A stretch of DNA of 7,773 bases, taken from assembly GCA_024742655.1 (NCBI GenBank), contig JANSYB010000079.1:1-7773 (forward strand). The letters run 5' to 3'. Below, piece after piece: positions 1-5,805 of the stretch. Source of the DNA: Paracoccaceae bacterium. GTDB taxonomy: Bacteria > Pseudomonadota > Alphaproteobacteria > Rhodobacterales > Rhodobacteraceae. A model generated the notes under the pieces. That model did not search any database. It was not told the origin of the DNA and saw nothing but the letters and a program-made list of their open reading frames with translations. A program made the position numbers and the translations under genes. Within the stretch, counting starts at the first letter, position 1; each line of letters begins with the position of its first letter.

Positions 1-168
1 TACGACATCAACGACCGGTGGGCGGCATTCGGCGAATACCAGTTCACCTGGTCCGGCAATGATATCACGCTGGATCCCGATCCGACGGTTCCCGGCCAGA
101 CACCGGGCGAACTGAACGCGGATATCCTGACGCATGCCGTAAACTTCGGGATCAGCTACAGCTTCTGA
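1..168 (+). CDS. Outer-membrane beta-barrel protein, C-terminal end (partial)
   Basis: Frame 1 is open from the window edge to a TGA at 166-168, giving the last 55 residues of a protein that starts outside the window. The visible part has alternating polar and hydrophobic strands with aromatic residues (a YQFTW strand, then an acidic and proline-rich loop) and finishes with a strand ending ISYSF. A final beta strand closing on a C-terminal phenylalanine is the recognition signal for the BAM outer-membrane assembly machinery, so an outer-membrane beta-barrel protein (small porin-like or OmpW/OmpA-barrel-like) is the natural reading. The loop between the last two strands (about residues 22-38, NDITLDPDPTVPGQTPGEL) would lie outside the barrel. 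The subfamily cannot be told from this fragment. It is followed by an intergenic hairpin and is convergent with the GntR-type regulator gene. Confidence 0.72.
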   Translation, partial: YDINDRWAAFGEYQFTWSGNDITLDPDPTVPGQTPGELNADILTHAVNFGISYSF

Positions 169-206
169 CACCTGCGGCACATTGCCTGCGTGACTTCGCA
201 ATGTAT

Positions 207-313
207 ACCTTGGGGGCTCTGCCCCCAAACCCCCGAGGTATTTCAGGCCAGATGAAGAAAAGGCGGAATACGTCTTTCACTGTTCCTCAAATACTCCCGC
301 CGGAGGCGAGTCA
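207..313. repeat. Intergenic repeat-like element (Rhodobacteraceae style)
   Basis: The GGGGGC-TCT-GCCCCC hairpin is followed by CCCCCGAGGTATTT and GGCCAGATGAAGAA (about 230-258), and after a short spacer by CTCAAATACTCCCGCCGGAGG (about 286-306 with its flanks). GAGGTATTT and AAATACTCC form an imperfect inverted pair, and CTCC-CGCC-GGAG is a small palindrome. From memory, sequences like these occur many times between genes of Roseobacter-group genomes, in both orientations. Only one copy lies in this window, so the repetitive nature is recalled rather than shown here. Confidence 0.45.
210..228 (+). terminator. Strong GC hairpin downstream of the beta-barrel gene
   Basis: TTGGGGGC (210-217) is complementary to GCCCCCAA (221-228) around a TCT loop, giving a perfect 8-bp stem with a 3-nt loop, 41 bases after the upstream stop codon. 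There is no T-run after it; the next bases are ACCCCCG. It may help end transcription or protect the mRNA 3' end, but a classical intrinsic terminator is not shown. It is also the left part of the repeat-like element listed separately. Confidence 0.4.
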
Positions 314-394
314 CTGACGAATGGCGGGAAGAAGCGCGTCACATCGACATTTGCCCCGAGGAGGCGCCCGCAGGGCAACGACGAGAGATCCTGT

Positions 395-408
395 GCGCCG
401 CAAGGCGC
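395..408. other. Small hairpin 3' of the GntR regulator gene
   Basis: GCGCC (395-399) and GGCGC (404-408) pair around GCAA, a GNRA-type tetraloop when read on the plus strand. It lies 7 bases beyond the stop codon of the regulator gene, which ends at 415 on the minus strand. On the regulator transcript the loop is TTGC and no U-tract follows, so a role as a transcription terminator is weak; in GC-rich DNA a 5-bp stem can also occur by chance. Confidence 0.25.
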
Positions 409-414
409 TCAATT

Positions 415-1143
415 TCAGAAGTCCTGAAGCAACAATTTTTGCTCCTCGACGAGGTGCAGCTTGATGAACTCCACTGCGGAGGCCACGTCGCGCGAGGCGA
501 TGGCGTTGTAGAGCGTGTTGTAGCGCTTCTGGTAATCCTGCATCCGTCTCGGTGTGAGGTTGCGCCGGCGCAGCTTGGTGCGAAAGCTTTGGCGGTAGGT
601 TTCGATCGTCAGCCGGTAGCACGACGCCAGCAACGGGTTCCCGGTGCCCTCGGCGATCTGCATGTACAATTGTTCCTCGAGCGCGATGAAGCCGTCCACA
701 TCCGTGGTGATGCCCTCGATCTCGGACAGGGTCTTGCTGAGTTCGGTGATCATGCGCGGGGTCATGTTGACCACCGCCAGCCGCACCATTTCCGGCTCCA
801 GGATGCCGCGCACCACAAGGTGATCCAGCGGGCTGGTCTCATCGGCGACCGAATCGGTGGGGGCCGCACGCGCCGGTCCCGAGCGGTAGGTCACGAAACT
901 GCCCGACCCGGGGCGGCGCAGGATGACATCCTGGCTTTCCAGCACATCGAGAGCTTCGCGCACGGTGTTGCGTGCCACGCCGAGTTCGGCCGCCAGCGTG
1001 CGTTCCGAGGGCAGACGCGTGTCACGCGGGTATTCCTCGGACTTGATTCGGGCAAACAGCGTGTCGACCACGATTTGCACCGTCGCGCCGACCGGTTGCG
1101 GGATCACGATGCCCGTCTCGTTGCCATCTGCCAGTTTCGTCAT
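415..1143 (-). CDS. GntR-family transcriptional regulator, FadR subfamily (FCD domain)
   Basis: This 242-residue protein has the usual length of FadR-subfamily regulators. Residues about 20-85 form the GntR winged helix-turn-helix, with the hallmark run LPSERTLAAELGVARNTVREAL (44-65) and the wing RRPGSGSFV (76-84). Residues about 108-236 form the all-helical FCD ligand-binding domain, including IAEGTGNP (163-170) and a closing helix with H230. At the usual FCD metal-ligand positions I read E156, Y160, Y208 and H230 instead of Asp-His-His-His, so metal binding may be altered or lost. The chosen start (ATG at 1143) puts the HTH about 20 residues in; an in-frame ATG at 1182 would add 13 residues, and the AAGGA just upstream of 1143 sits very close to the codon, so the start is not certain. 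The gene is divergent from the thioesterase-transporter genes and is probably their regulator, responding to a pathway metabolite; that link is inferred from position. Confidence 0.88.
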   Translation of the reverse strand: MTKLADGNETGIVIPQPVGATVQIVVDTLFARIKSEEYPRDTRLPSERTLAAELGVARNTVREALDVLESQDVILRRPGSGSFVTYRSGPARAAPTDSVADETSPLDHLVVRGILEPEMVRLAVVNMTPRMITELSKTLSEIEGITTDVDGFIALEEQLYMQIAEGTGNPLLASCYRLTIETYRQSFRTKLRRRNLTPRRMQDYQKRYNTLYNAIASRDVASAVEFIKLHLVEEQKLLLQDF

Positions 1144-1300
1144 GTCCTTCGGTCCGCAGCGAAATGCCCTGTCCGCGACCATACTGCGCGATCGCGGGGC
1201 CTTCCAGTGGGATTGCAGCGGGTGCGGATCGACAGGACCCCTTTTCGCGGCCCGTCCAACGCGCGATAACCAACAACAGCGCAACAAGCGGAGAGCCGAT
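1144..1300. promoter_or_regulatory. Divergent promoter region between regulator and thioesterase genes
   Basis: These 157 bases separate the minus-strand regulator start from the plus-strand thioesterase start and must hold promoters for both directions, assuming each gene has its own. A weak plus-strand -10 candidate, GATAAC (1265-1270), lies 30 bases before the thioesterase ATG, but no good -35 is seen before it. The thioesterase ribosome-binding site is GGAG at 1290-1293, with 7 bases to the ATG. A divergent arrangement with an FCD regulator usually means that the regulator binds here and controls both sides. Confidence 0.55.
1173..1197. promoter_or_regulatory. Inverted repeat, possible regulator operator
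   Basis: CCGCGA (1173-1178) and TCGCGG (1192-1197) are exact inverted copies separated by 13 bases, with a CGCGATCGCG palindrome (1187-1196) overlapping the right arm. It lies 30-54 bases upstream of the regulator start. It does not match the TGGT-N3-ACCA pattern common for FadR-type regulators, and short GC-only palindromes arise easily at this base composition, so it is only a candidate. Confidence 0.18.
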
Positions 1301-1783
1301 ATGAGCCCGACGGCACCTGTCATGTCCAGCCTGCAGGAGATCGAGAAAGACTGGATCGACTACAACAACCACCTCAACATGGGGTTCTACACTGTTCTGT
1401 TCGATCGCGCCGTCGATGAGGTCTACGAGGCGTTCGGGTTCGGGCCGGCCTATATCGCGGCGCGCAACTGCACCACGTTTTCGGCCGAGTTTCATGTCCG
1501 GTACCTGCGCGAAATCAAGCTGGGCGACCGGGTGAGGGTGGCGTTTCGCCTTGTCGATTTCGATGAAAAGCGCCTGCATACCTTTCAGGAAATGTACCAT
1601 GAGGATGGCTGGCTGGCCGCGACGGGCGAGGGGCTGACGCTGCACGTGGACCTGTCTGGCCCAAAGGTGACTGGCATGCCGCCGGAGATCCTGTCCAACG
1701 TGTCCGCCATGGCGGCGCAGCACGCATCGCTGCCGATGCCCGACGGCGTGGGCCGTTCGATCGGGATCCGGCGTCGGGCCTAG
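1301..1783 (+). CDS. Hotdog-fold acyl-CoA thioesterase, betainyl-CoA thioesterase-like
   Basis: This 160-residue protein is a single 4HBT-type hotdog domain, expected to hydrolyse an acyl-CoA to free acid and CoA in the cytoplasm. The motif DWIDYNNHLNMGFY (17-30) matches the conserved helix start of this family, with D20 the probable catalytic acid and N23/H24 next to the active site. FSAEFHVRYLREIKLGDRV (60-78) and the strand RLHTFQEMYHEDG (91-103) follow. The C-terminus (MAAQHASLPMPDGVGRSIGIR, about 137-157) resembles the end of thioesterases acting in carnitine breakdown, either free-standing or fused to carnitine 3-dehydrogenase; that comparison is from memory. The ATG at 1301 is preceded by GGAG at a 7-base spacing; an ATG at 1322 has no better site. 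The gene is divergent from the FCD regulator, with the ABC importer genes 104 bases downstream on the same strand, so co-transcription is likely. The exact acyl-CoA is not known. Confidence 0.85.
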   Translation: MSPTAPVMSSLQEIEKDWIDYNNHLNMGFYTVLFDRAVDEVYEAFGFGPAYIAARNCTTFSAEFHVRYLREIKLGDRVRVAFRLVDFDEKRLHTFQEMYHEDGWLAATGEGLTLHVDLSGPKVTGMPPEILSNVSAMAAQHASLPMPDGVGRSIGIRRRA

Positions 1784-1887
1784 GCCGCGCCGGATAACAA
1801 GTCTCTCGACGCGGCGCACAAGACCGCGCTAGGGTTAACAGCGAAATGGCGGGGTGCGGCCGGGGGTGCGGGGGACCAGACGGACGA

Positions 1888-2847
1888 ATGCTTGAACTGA
1901 TCGTCAAACGTCTGGCGCTTGGCGCGGTGACCGTGTGGCTGGTCTCGGTGGTGATCTTCGCCGGGATCGAGGCGCTGCCGGGCGACGCCTGCACGGCCTA
2001 TCTTGAGCGCGACGCGCAGGGCAAGCTGCTTGAGAATTGCCGTCAGTCGCTCGGCCTCGATCGCCCGGCGGTGACGCGTTACCTCGATTGGGCAGGGTCG
2101 GCGCTGCGCGGCGATTTCGGCGTTTCGGTGGATGGAGAGACCCGCATCACCGCAGAGGTCGCGCTGCGCGTCAAGAATTCCATTCTGCTGGCGGCGGGGG
2201 CGCTTGCCGTGGGTGTGCCGCTGGCGATTTTTCTTGGCGTGTTCGCAGGCCTTTACCGGGACCGGCCCGCGGATATCGTCGTTTCGACGCTGGCGATCCT
2301 TGCAATGACCATCCCGGAATTTGTCGCCGCGACGGTGCTGGTTCTGGTGTTCGCGATCTGGCTTGGCTGGTTGCCGGCGGTGGTGCTGACGCCCGCGGAT
2401 GCGCCCGCGCTGGATTTCTTTCCCGAGTTCGTTCCGGCGGCCATCGTGCTGACCATGGTGATGGTGGCCCATATCATGCGCATGGTGCGGTCGTCGGTGA
2501 TCGAGGTGATGGCCAGTGATTTCGTGCAGATGGCCCATCTCAAGGGTGTGCCGTACTGGCGTATCGTGTTCCGCCATGCCCTGCCGAGCGCCCTGTTGCC
2601 CGCGATCAACGTGGTCGCGCTGACGGTTGCGTGGCTGCTGGGCGGGGTCGTCGTGGTGGAGGTGGTGTTCAACTATCCCGGCCTGGGGCGGATGATGATC
2701 GACGCGATCTCGGATCGCAACCTGCCGGTCATCCAGGCGATCACGCTGCTGGTCGCGGTCACCTATGTCGGGGTGAACCTGGCCGCCGATATCCTGAGCA
2801 TCCTGCTCAATCCGCGCCTGCGGACCCGGCTGGGACGGGGCGCATGA
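1888..2847 (+). CDS. ABC transporter permease, DppB/OppB type
   Basis: This 319-residue inner-membrane permease belongs to the peptide/opine/nickel (PepT) importer family and would form half of the translocation channel. An N-terminal membrane helix (about 5-28, after MLELIVKRL) is followed by the conserved periplasmic ALPGDAC (29-35) and the segment SLGLDRPAVTRYLDWAGSALRGDFGVS (54-80, key L55-G56-L57, Y65, G75-D76-F77-G78), which is diagnostic for DppB-like subunits. The core has further hydrophobic segments at about 98-122, 131-160, 183-198, 240-262 and 282-305. The EAA-type coupling loop that contacts the ATPase is about 212-240, with KGVPYWRIVFRHALPSALLP (219-238). The ATG at 1888 is preferred because it gives the family's normal N-terminus; an upstream in-frame ATG at 1846 would add an unlikely glycine-rich 14-residue lead. 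The ribosome-binding site is poor (GGGGGA about 12 bases upstream), which fits translation within an operon. It overlaps the next gene by 4 bases. Confidence 0.9.
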   Translation: MLELIVKRLALGAVTVWLVSVVIFAGIEALPGDACTAYLERDAQGKLLENCRQSLGLDRPAVTRYLDWAGSALRGDFGVSVDGETRITAEVALRVKNSILLAAGALAVGVPLAIFLGVFAGLYRDRPADIVVSTLAILAMTIPEFVAATVLVLVFAIWLGWLPAVVLTPADAPALDFFPEFVPAAIVLTMVMVAHIMRMVRSSVIEVMASDFVQMAHLKGVPYWRIVFRHALPSALLPAINVVALTVAWLLGGVVVVEVVFNYPGLGRMMIDAISDRNLPVIQAITLLVAVTYVGVNLAADILSILLNPRLRTRLGRGA

Positions 2848-3737
2848 GTGACGCGGCGATCTCCTCTCGCGTCCGGCCGGGAAGGCTGCGCCGGGCAGGG
2901 GCCGTGCTGTCGGACGTGATGCGCCGCCCGTCGGGTGCGATCGGGCTGACGCTTGTCCTGCTGCATCTCGCGGTTGCCCTGCTCAGCCCGTGGCTGGCCC
3001 CTTATGATTACAAAATCATGCTCTCCGATGAGATCCTCGTCCCGCCCTCGGCGGATCACTGGCTGGGCACCGATGCGTTGGGCCGCGACGTGCTGAGCCG
3101 GGTCCTGCTGGGGGGGCGGCAGGCGCTGCTCGTGTGTGGCATCGCCACGCCCCTGGCCATCCTGTGGGGGGGATTGCTGGGGATTTACCTGGGCCTGCGC
3201 GGGGGCTGGGTGGATGACGTGGTGATGCGGCTGGTGGACGCGGTGCTGTCCTTGCCCGGGATCCTGCCGCTGATGATCGTCGTGGTGATGTTCAGCGGTG
3301 GCAACGTGGTGCTGATCCTGACACTGGCGGTGCTGTTCGGAATCCCGGTGATTCGCGTGCTGCGCGCCGCGACCCATGGCGTGGTGGCCCGCGATTTCGT
3401 GCTGGCGGCGCGGGCGCGCGGCCATTCGCGGGCCAACATCATGTGGCGTGAATTGCTGCCCAACGTGTTCGACGTGCTGATGGTCGAGGGCGCGATGCGG
3501 CTCAGCTGGATGCTGCTCAGCTTCTCGGCGCTGTCTTTCCTGGGCTACGGCGTGGCGCCGCCCACGCCCGACTGGGGCCAGGACGTGTCCGAGGCGCGGG
3601 TCTACATGTCGCTGGCGCCCTGGGGGGTGCTGGGCCCGATGATCGCGCTCAGTTCGCTCATCGTGGGCGTCAACCTGACGGCCGATGCACTGGCCAAGGC
3701 GCTTGGGCTGGACCGCGCGCAAAAGGCAGTCGTGTGA
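2844..3737 (+). CDS. ABC transporter permease, DppC/OppC type
   Basis: This 297-residue inner-membrane subunit pairs with the preceding permease. After a short basic cytoplasmic N-terminus (RPGRLRR, 11-17) comes a membrane helix (about 31-52), then the DppC hallmark HWLGTDALGRDVLSRVLLGGRQAL (72-95, key G75-T76-D77, G80-R81-D82). Membrane segments follow at about 98-118, 140-151, 154-172, 220-236 and 260-280. The EAA coupling loop is about 184-210, with LAARARGHSRANIMWRELLP (187-206), and SFLGYGVAPPTPDWG (231-245) is another family hallmark. The start is set by the ATGA overlap with the upstream stop, typical of translational coupling; an open frame continues upstream to 2631 but its sequence is a shadow of the first permease. 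The substrate class cannot be read from the permease itself: family members carry di- and oligopeptides, opines, nickel, and some glycosides and amines. Confidence 0.9.
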   Translation: MSDAAISSRVRPGRLRRAGAVLSDVMRRPSGAIGLTLVLLHLAVALLSPWLAPYDYKIMLSDEILVPPSADHWLGTDALGRDVLSRVLLGGRQALLVCGIATPLAILWGGLLGIYLGLRGGWVDDVVMRLVDAVLSLPGILPLMIVVVMFSGGNVVLILTLAVLFGIPVIRVLRAATHGVVARDFVLAARARGHSRANIMWRELLPNVFDVLMVEGAMRLSWMLLSFSALSFLGYGVAPPTPDWGQDVSEARVYMSLAPWGVLGPMIALSSLIVGVNLTADALAKALGLDRAQKAVV

Positions 3738-5743
3738 TGGGGCTGGATCCGGTCATCGAGCTGACGGAGCTTTCCATCGGCTTTACCGGGCGTGACGGGC
3801 AAGACGTGCCGGTGCTGCGCGATGTCAGCCTTGCGGTGCGCCCCGGCGAAAGTCTTGGCATCGTGGGCGAAAGCGGGTCGGGCAAGAGCACGGTGGCGCT
3901 TGCGGCGATGGGGTTCCTGAAGCACGGCCTGCGGCGCCTGACGGGGCAGGTTCGGTTCGACGGCCGCGACATGTTCGCCCTGTCGCGGCAGGACCGCGAG
4001 GCGATCCGCGGCGGTCAGCTTGGCCTGATCCCGCAAAACTCCGGTCAGGCCCTGACGCCGACCATGCGGATCGGCGCGCAATTGTGCGAGGCGCTGCGCC
4101 TGCATTGCAATCTTGCGCAATCGCAATGCCTGCCGCGCGCAGAGGCGCTTCTGGCCCAGGTGCGCCTGCCCGATCCCGGGGCGATCATGCAGCGCTATCC
4201 GCATCAGCTTTCGGGGGGGCAGCAACAGCGCGTGGCGATCGCCATGGCTCTTGCGGGAGAGCCGCGCGCGCTGTTGCTGGACGAGCCGACCACCGGGCTG
4301 GATGTCACCACGCAGGCCCATATCCTCGCCCTGCTGCGCGATCTGGCGGTGGAACGGAACATGGCCATGGTCTTTGTCAGTCACGACCTTGGCGTCATCG
4401 CCCATAGCTGTCAGCGCGTCGCGGTCATGTATGCCGGCGAGGTCGTGCTCGACGGCCCCGCGCAGGAGGTGCTGAAGCGTCCGGCGCATCCTTATCCCCG
4501 CGCGCTTTTGTCCGCGATCCCGCGCCTTTGTGACGCGCGGCTGCCGCGGGCGCTGGACGGCCGCCCGCCCGCGCCGGGACAGGGGGGTGCGGGCTGCGCC
4601 TTTGCCGACCGTTGCGCGATGGTGCAGACGGGTTGCCGGCAAGTGCACCCGGATCTGACACGGGCGCCGGGCGGGCAAACCGTTCGGTGTCTGCGGGCCG
4701 ACGAGGTAGTGGCATTGACGCCGCACGCGGCCGACCGCCCCGCCTTGCGCCATGGCCCCTCCGGTGATGTGGCCCTGCACCTGCGCGACGTGGCGATCTG
4801 TTATCATCGGCCGGGCCTGGCCGCGCGGCTTCTGGGACGGGATACGCCGCCGCCAGCCACCGTCGATGGCATTTCGCTTGAGGTGCGGGCCGGGCAGACC
4901 CTGGGTCTTGTCGGCGAATCCGGCAGTGGGAAATCCACCATCCTAAAGGCTGTTGCAGGACTTATGCCGCCGCTGGCCGGAGAGATTTCCGCACGCGGCG
5001 CGGTGTTGCCGACGCAGGTTCGGCGGCGGCGGCCCGACACGCTGCGCAAGATCCAGATGATTTTTCAGAACCCTGACGAAAGCCTCAATCCCCGCCAGAC
5101 GATCGAACAGATCCTGGCCCAGCCTTTGCGGCTTTATTTCGGGCTGGAGGGTGTGCAGCTGCGGGAGCGGGCCGCCGAGCTGCTGGAGACGGTGCGGCTT
5201 GGGGCACACATGCTCGACCGTTTGCCGGGGCAGTTGTCGGGCGGTGAAAAGCAGCGGGTCGCGGTGGCCCGCGCCTTTGCGGCCGAACCCGATATCGTTC
5301 TGTGCGACGAGGTGACATCGGCCCTCGATGTCTCGGTGCAGGCGGCGGTGCTGGACCTGCTGGACGATCTGAAACGGTCGAAACACACGACCTACGTGTT
5401 CGTCAGCCACGACCTTGCGGTGGTGCGCGCGCTGGCCGATCAGGTCGCGGTGCTCTACCAGGGCCGGTTGTGCGAGGCCGGGCCGGTCGAACAGGTCTAT
5501 TCCGGCCCCTCGCATCCCTATACCGCTTTGCTGCTGAATGCCGTTCTGGAGCCGGTGACGGGCCATGCGCCGCACCTTGAGGCCGAAGATGTGGTCGAGC
5601 TGTCGCCCCCGGCCAGCGGCTGCCCGTTCCAGCGCCGATGCCCGCGCAAACTCGGCAGGATCTGCGATACCGAAAGCCCGCCCGAACAGATGGGCGCGGA
5701 CGGGCACAGCATCCGGTGTCACATCCCGCGGGCGGAACTCTAG
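3737..5743 (+). CDS. Fused double ATP-binding subunit of a DppD-DppF-type ABC importer
   Basis: This 668-residue cytoplasmic protein joins two ATPase domains that in many transporters are separate subunits. Domain 1 has Walker A GESGSGKST (44-52), Q-loop Q100, signature LSGGQQQR (158-165), Walker B LLLDEP (179-184) and switch H216. Domain 2 has Walker A GESGSGKST (393-401), Q-loop Q444, signature LSGGEKQR (500-507), Walker B VLCDE (521-525), D-loop SALD (528-531) and switch H558. Both sites look intact. Each domain ends with the oligopeptide-type C-terminal extension containing four cysteines: C287, C293, C300, C318 and C629, C635, C643, C661. Such a quartet is the kind reported to hold an iron-sulphur cluster in DppD-like proteins. 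The start is either ATG 3737, overlapping the upstream TGA by one base, or GTG 3734, three bases earlier; the AAGG at 3723-3726 fits the GTG slightly better by spacing, and the protein differs by one residue. It is the last gene of the operon and is followed by hairpins. Confidence 0.92.
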   Translation: MGLDPVIELTELSIGFTGRDGQDVPVLRDVSLAVRPGESLGIVGESGSGKSTVALAAMGFLKHGLRRLTGQVRFDGRDMFALSRQDREAIRGGQLGLIPQNSGQALTPTMRIGAQLCEALRLHCNLAQSQCLPRAEALLAQVRLPDPGAIMQRYPHQLSGGQQQRVAIAMALAGEPRALLLDEPTTGLDVTTQAHILALLRDLAVERNMAMVFVSHDLGVIAHSCQRVAVMYAGEVVLDGPAQEVLKRPAHPYPRALLSAIPRLCDARLPRALDGRPPAPGQGGAGCAFADRCAMVQTGCRQVHPDLTRAPGGQTVRCLRADEVVALTPHAADRPALRHGPSGDVALHLRDVAICYHRPGLAARLLGRDTPPPATVDGISLEVRAGQTLGLVGESGSGKSTILKAVAGLMPPLAGEISARGAVLPTQVRRRRPDTLRKIQMIFQNPDESLNPRQTIEQILAQPLRLYFGLEGVQLRERAAELLETVRLGAHMLDRLPGQLSGGEKQRVAVARAFAAEPDIVLCDEVTSALDVSVQAAVLDLLDDLKRSKHTTYVFVSHDLAVVRALADQVAVLYQGRLCEAGPVEQVYSGPSHPYTALLLNAVLEPVTGHAPHLEAEDVVELSPPASGCPFQRRCPRKLGRICDTESPPEQMGADGHSIRCHIPRAEL

Positions 5744-5748
5744 GTGCA

Positions 5749-5770
5749 AGAAAATTCGTACGAATTTTCT
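5749..5770. terminator. 22-bp perfect palindrome, bidirectional terminator candidate
   Basis: AGAAAATTCGT (5749-5759) is followed directly by its exact reverse complement ACGAATTTTCT (5760-5770). In RNA of either strand it folds as a 9-bp stem around a GUAC loop, and the descending arm carries UUUU. It starts 5 bases after the stop codon of the ATPase gene and lies 36 bases beyond the stop codon of gatB on the other strand, so it is well placed to end both convergent transcripts. Palindromes with an ATTCGTACGAAT core are, from memory, common at gene ends in Rhodobacteraceae. Confidence 0.65.
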
Positions 5771-5774
5771 CAAT

Positions 5775-5801
5775 GCCAGACTTTTCGCAGAAAAGTCCGG
5801 C
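5775..5801. terminator. Second hairpin between convergent genes
   Basis: GACTTTTC (5779-5786) pairs with GAAAAGTC (5790-5797) around a GCA loop. The stem continues past one A-C mismatch with GCC (5775-5777) and GGC (5799-5801), giving 11 pairs in all. It lies 4 bases beyond the gatB stop codon (5806), so it is the first structure met by the gatB transcript and the second met by the ABC operon transcript. No T-run follows on either strand; the U residues are within the stem. Confidence 0.6.
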
Positions 5802-5805
5802 CCGC

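Noticed and set aside
439..1269. Long plus-strand open frame opposite the regulator
   Set aside because: It is the antisense shadow of the GntR-type gene; the translation is rich in His, Arg and Gly, with no recognisable domain, while the minus strand gives a clear GntR-FCD protein.
1784..1815. Inverted repeat GCCGCG ... CGCGGC after the thioesterase stop as a terminator
   Set aside because: The arms are only 6 bases apart by 20 bases with no T-run; it more likely reflects GC-rich sequence, and the downstream genes are probably co-transcribed.
1022..1819. Long minus-strand frame covering the thioesterase
   Set aside because: Its translation is Arg/His-rich and has no family resemblance; the plus strand encodes a clear hotdog thioesterase with a good ribosome-binding site.
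1846..1887. Upstream start for the first permease
   Set aside because: The added residues (MAGCGRGCGGPDGR) are unlike any DppB N-terminus, and the ATG at 1888 gives the family's normal MLxLIVKRL beginning.
2763..4807. Long minus-strand frames opposite the second permease and the ATPase
   Set aside because: High GC suppresses stop codons, and the translations are His/Gln/Arg-rich low-complexity products expected of antisense frames; the plus-strand products are unmistakable.
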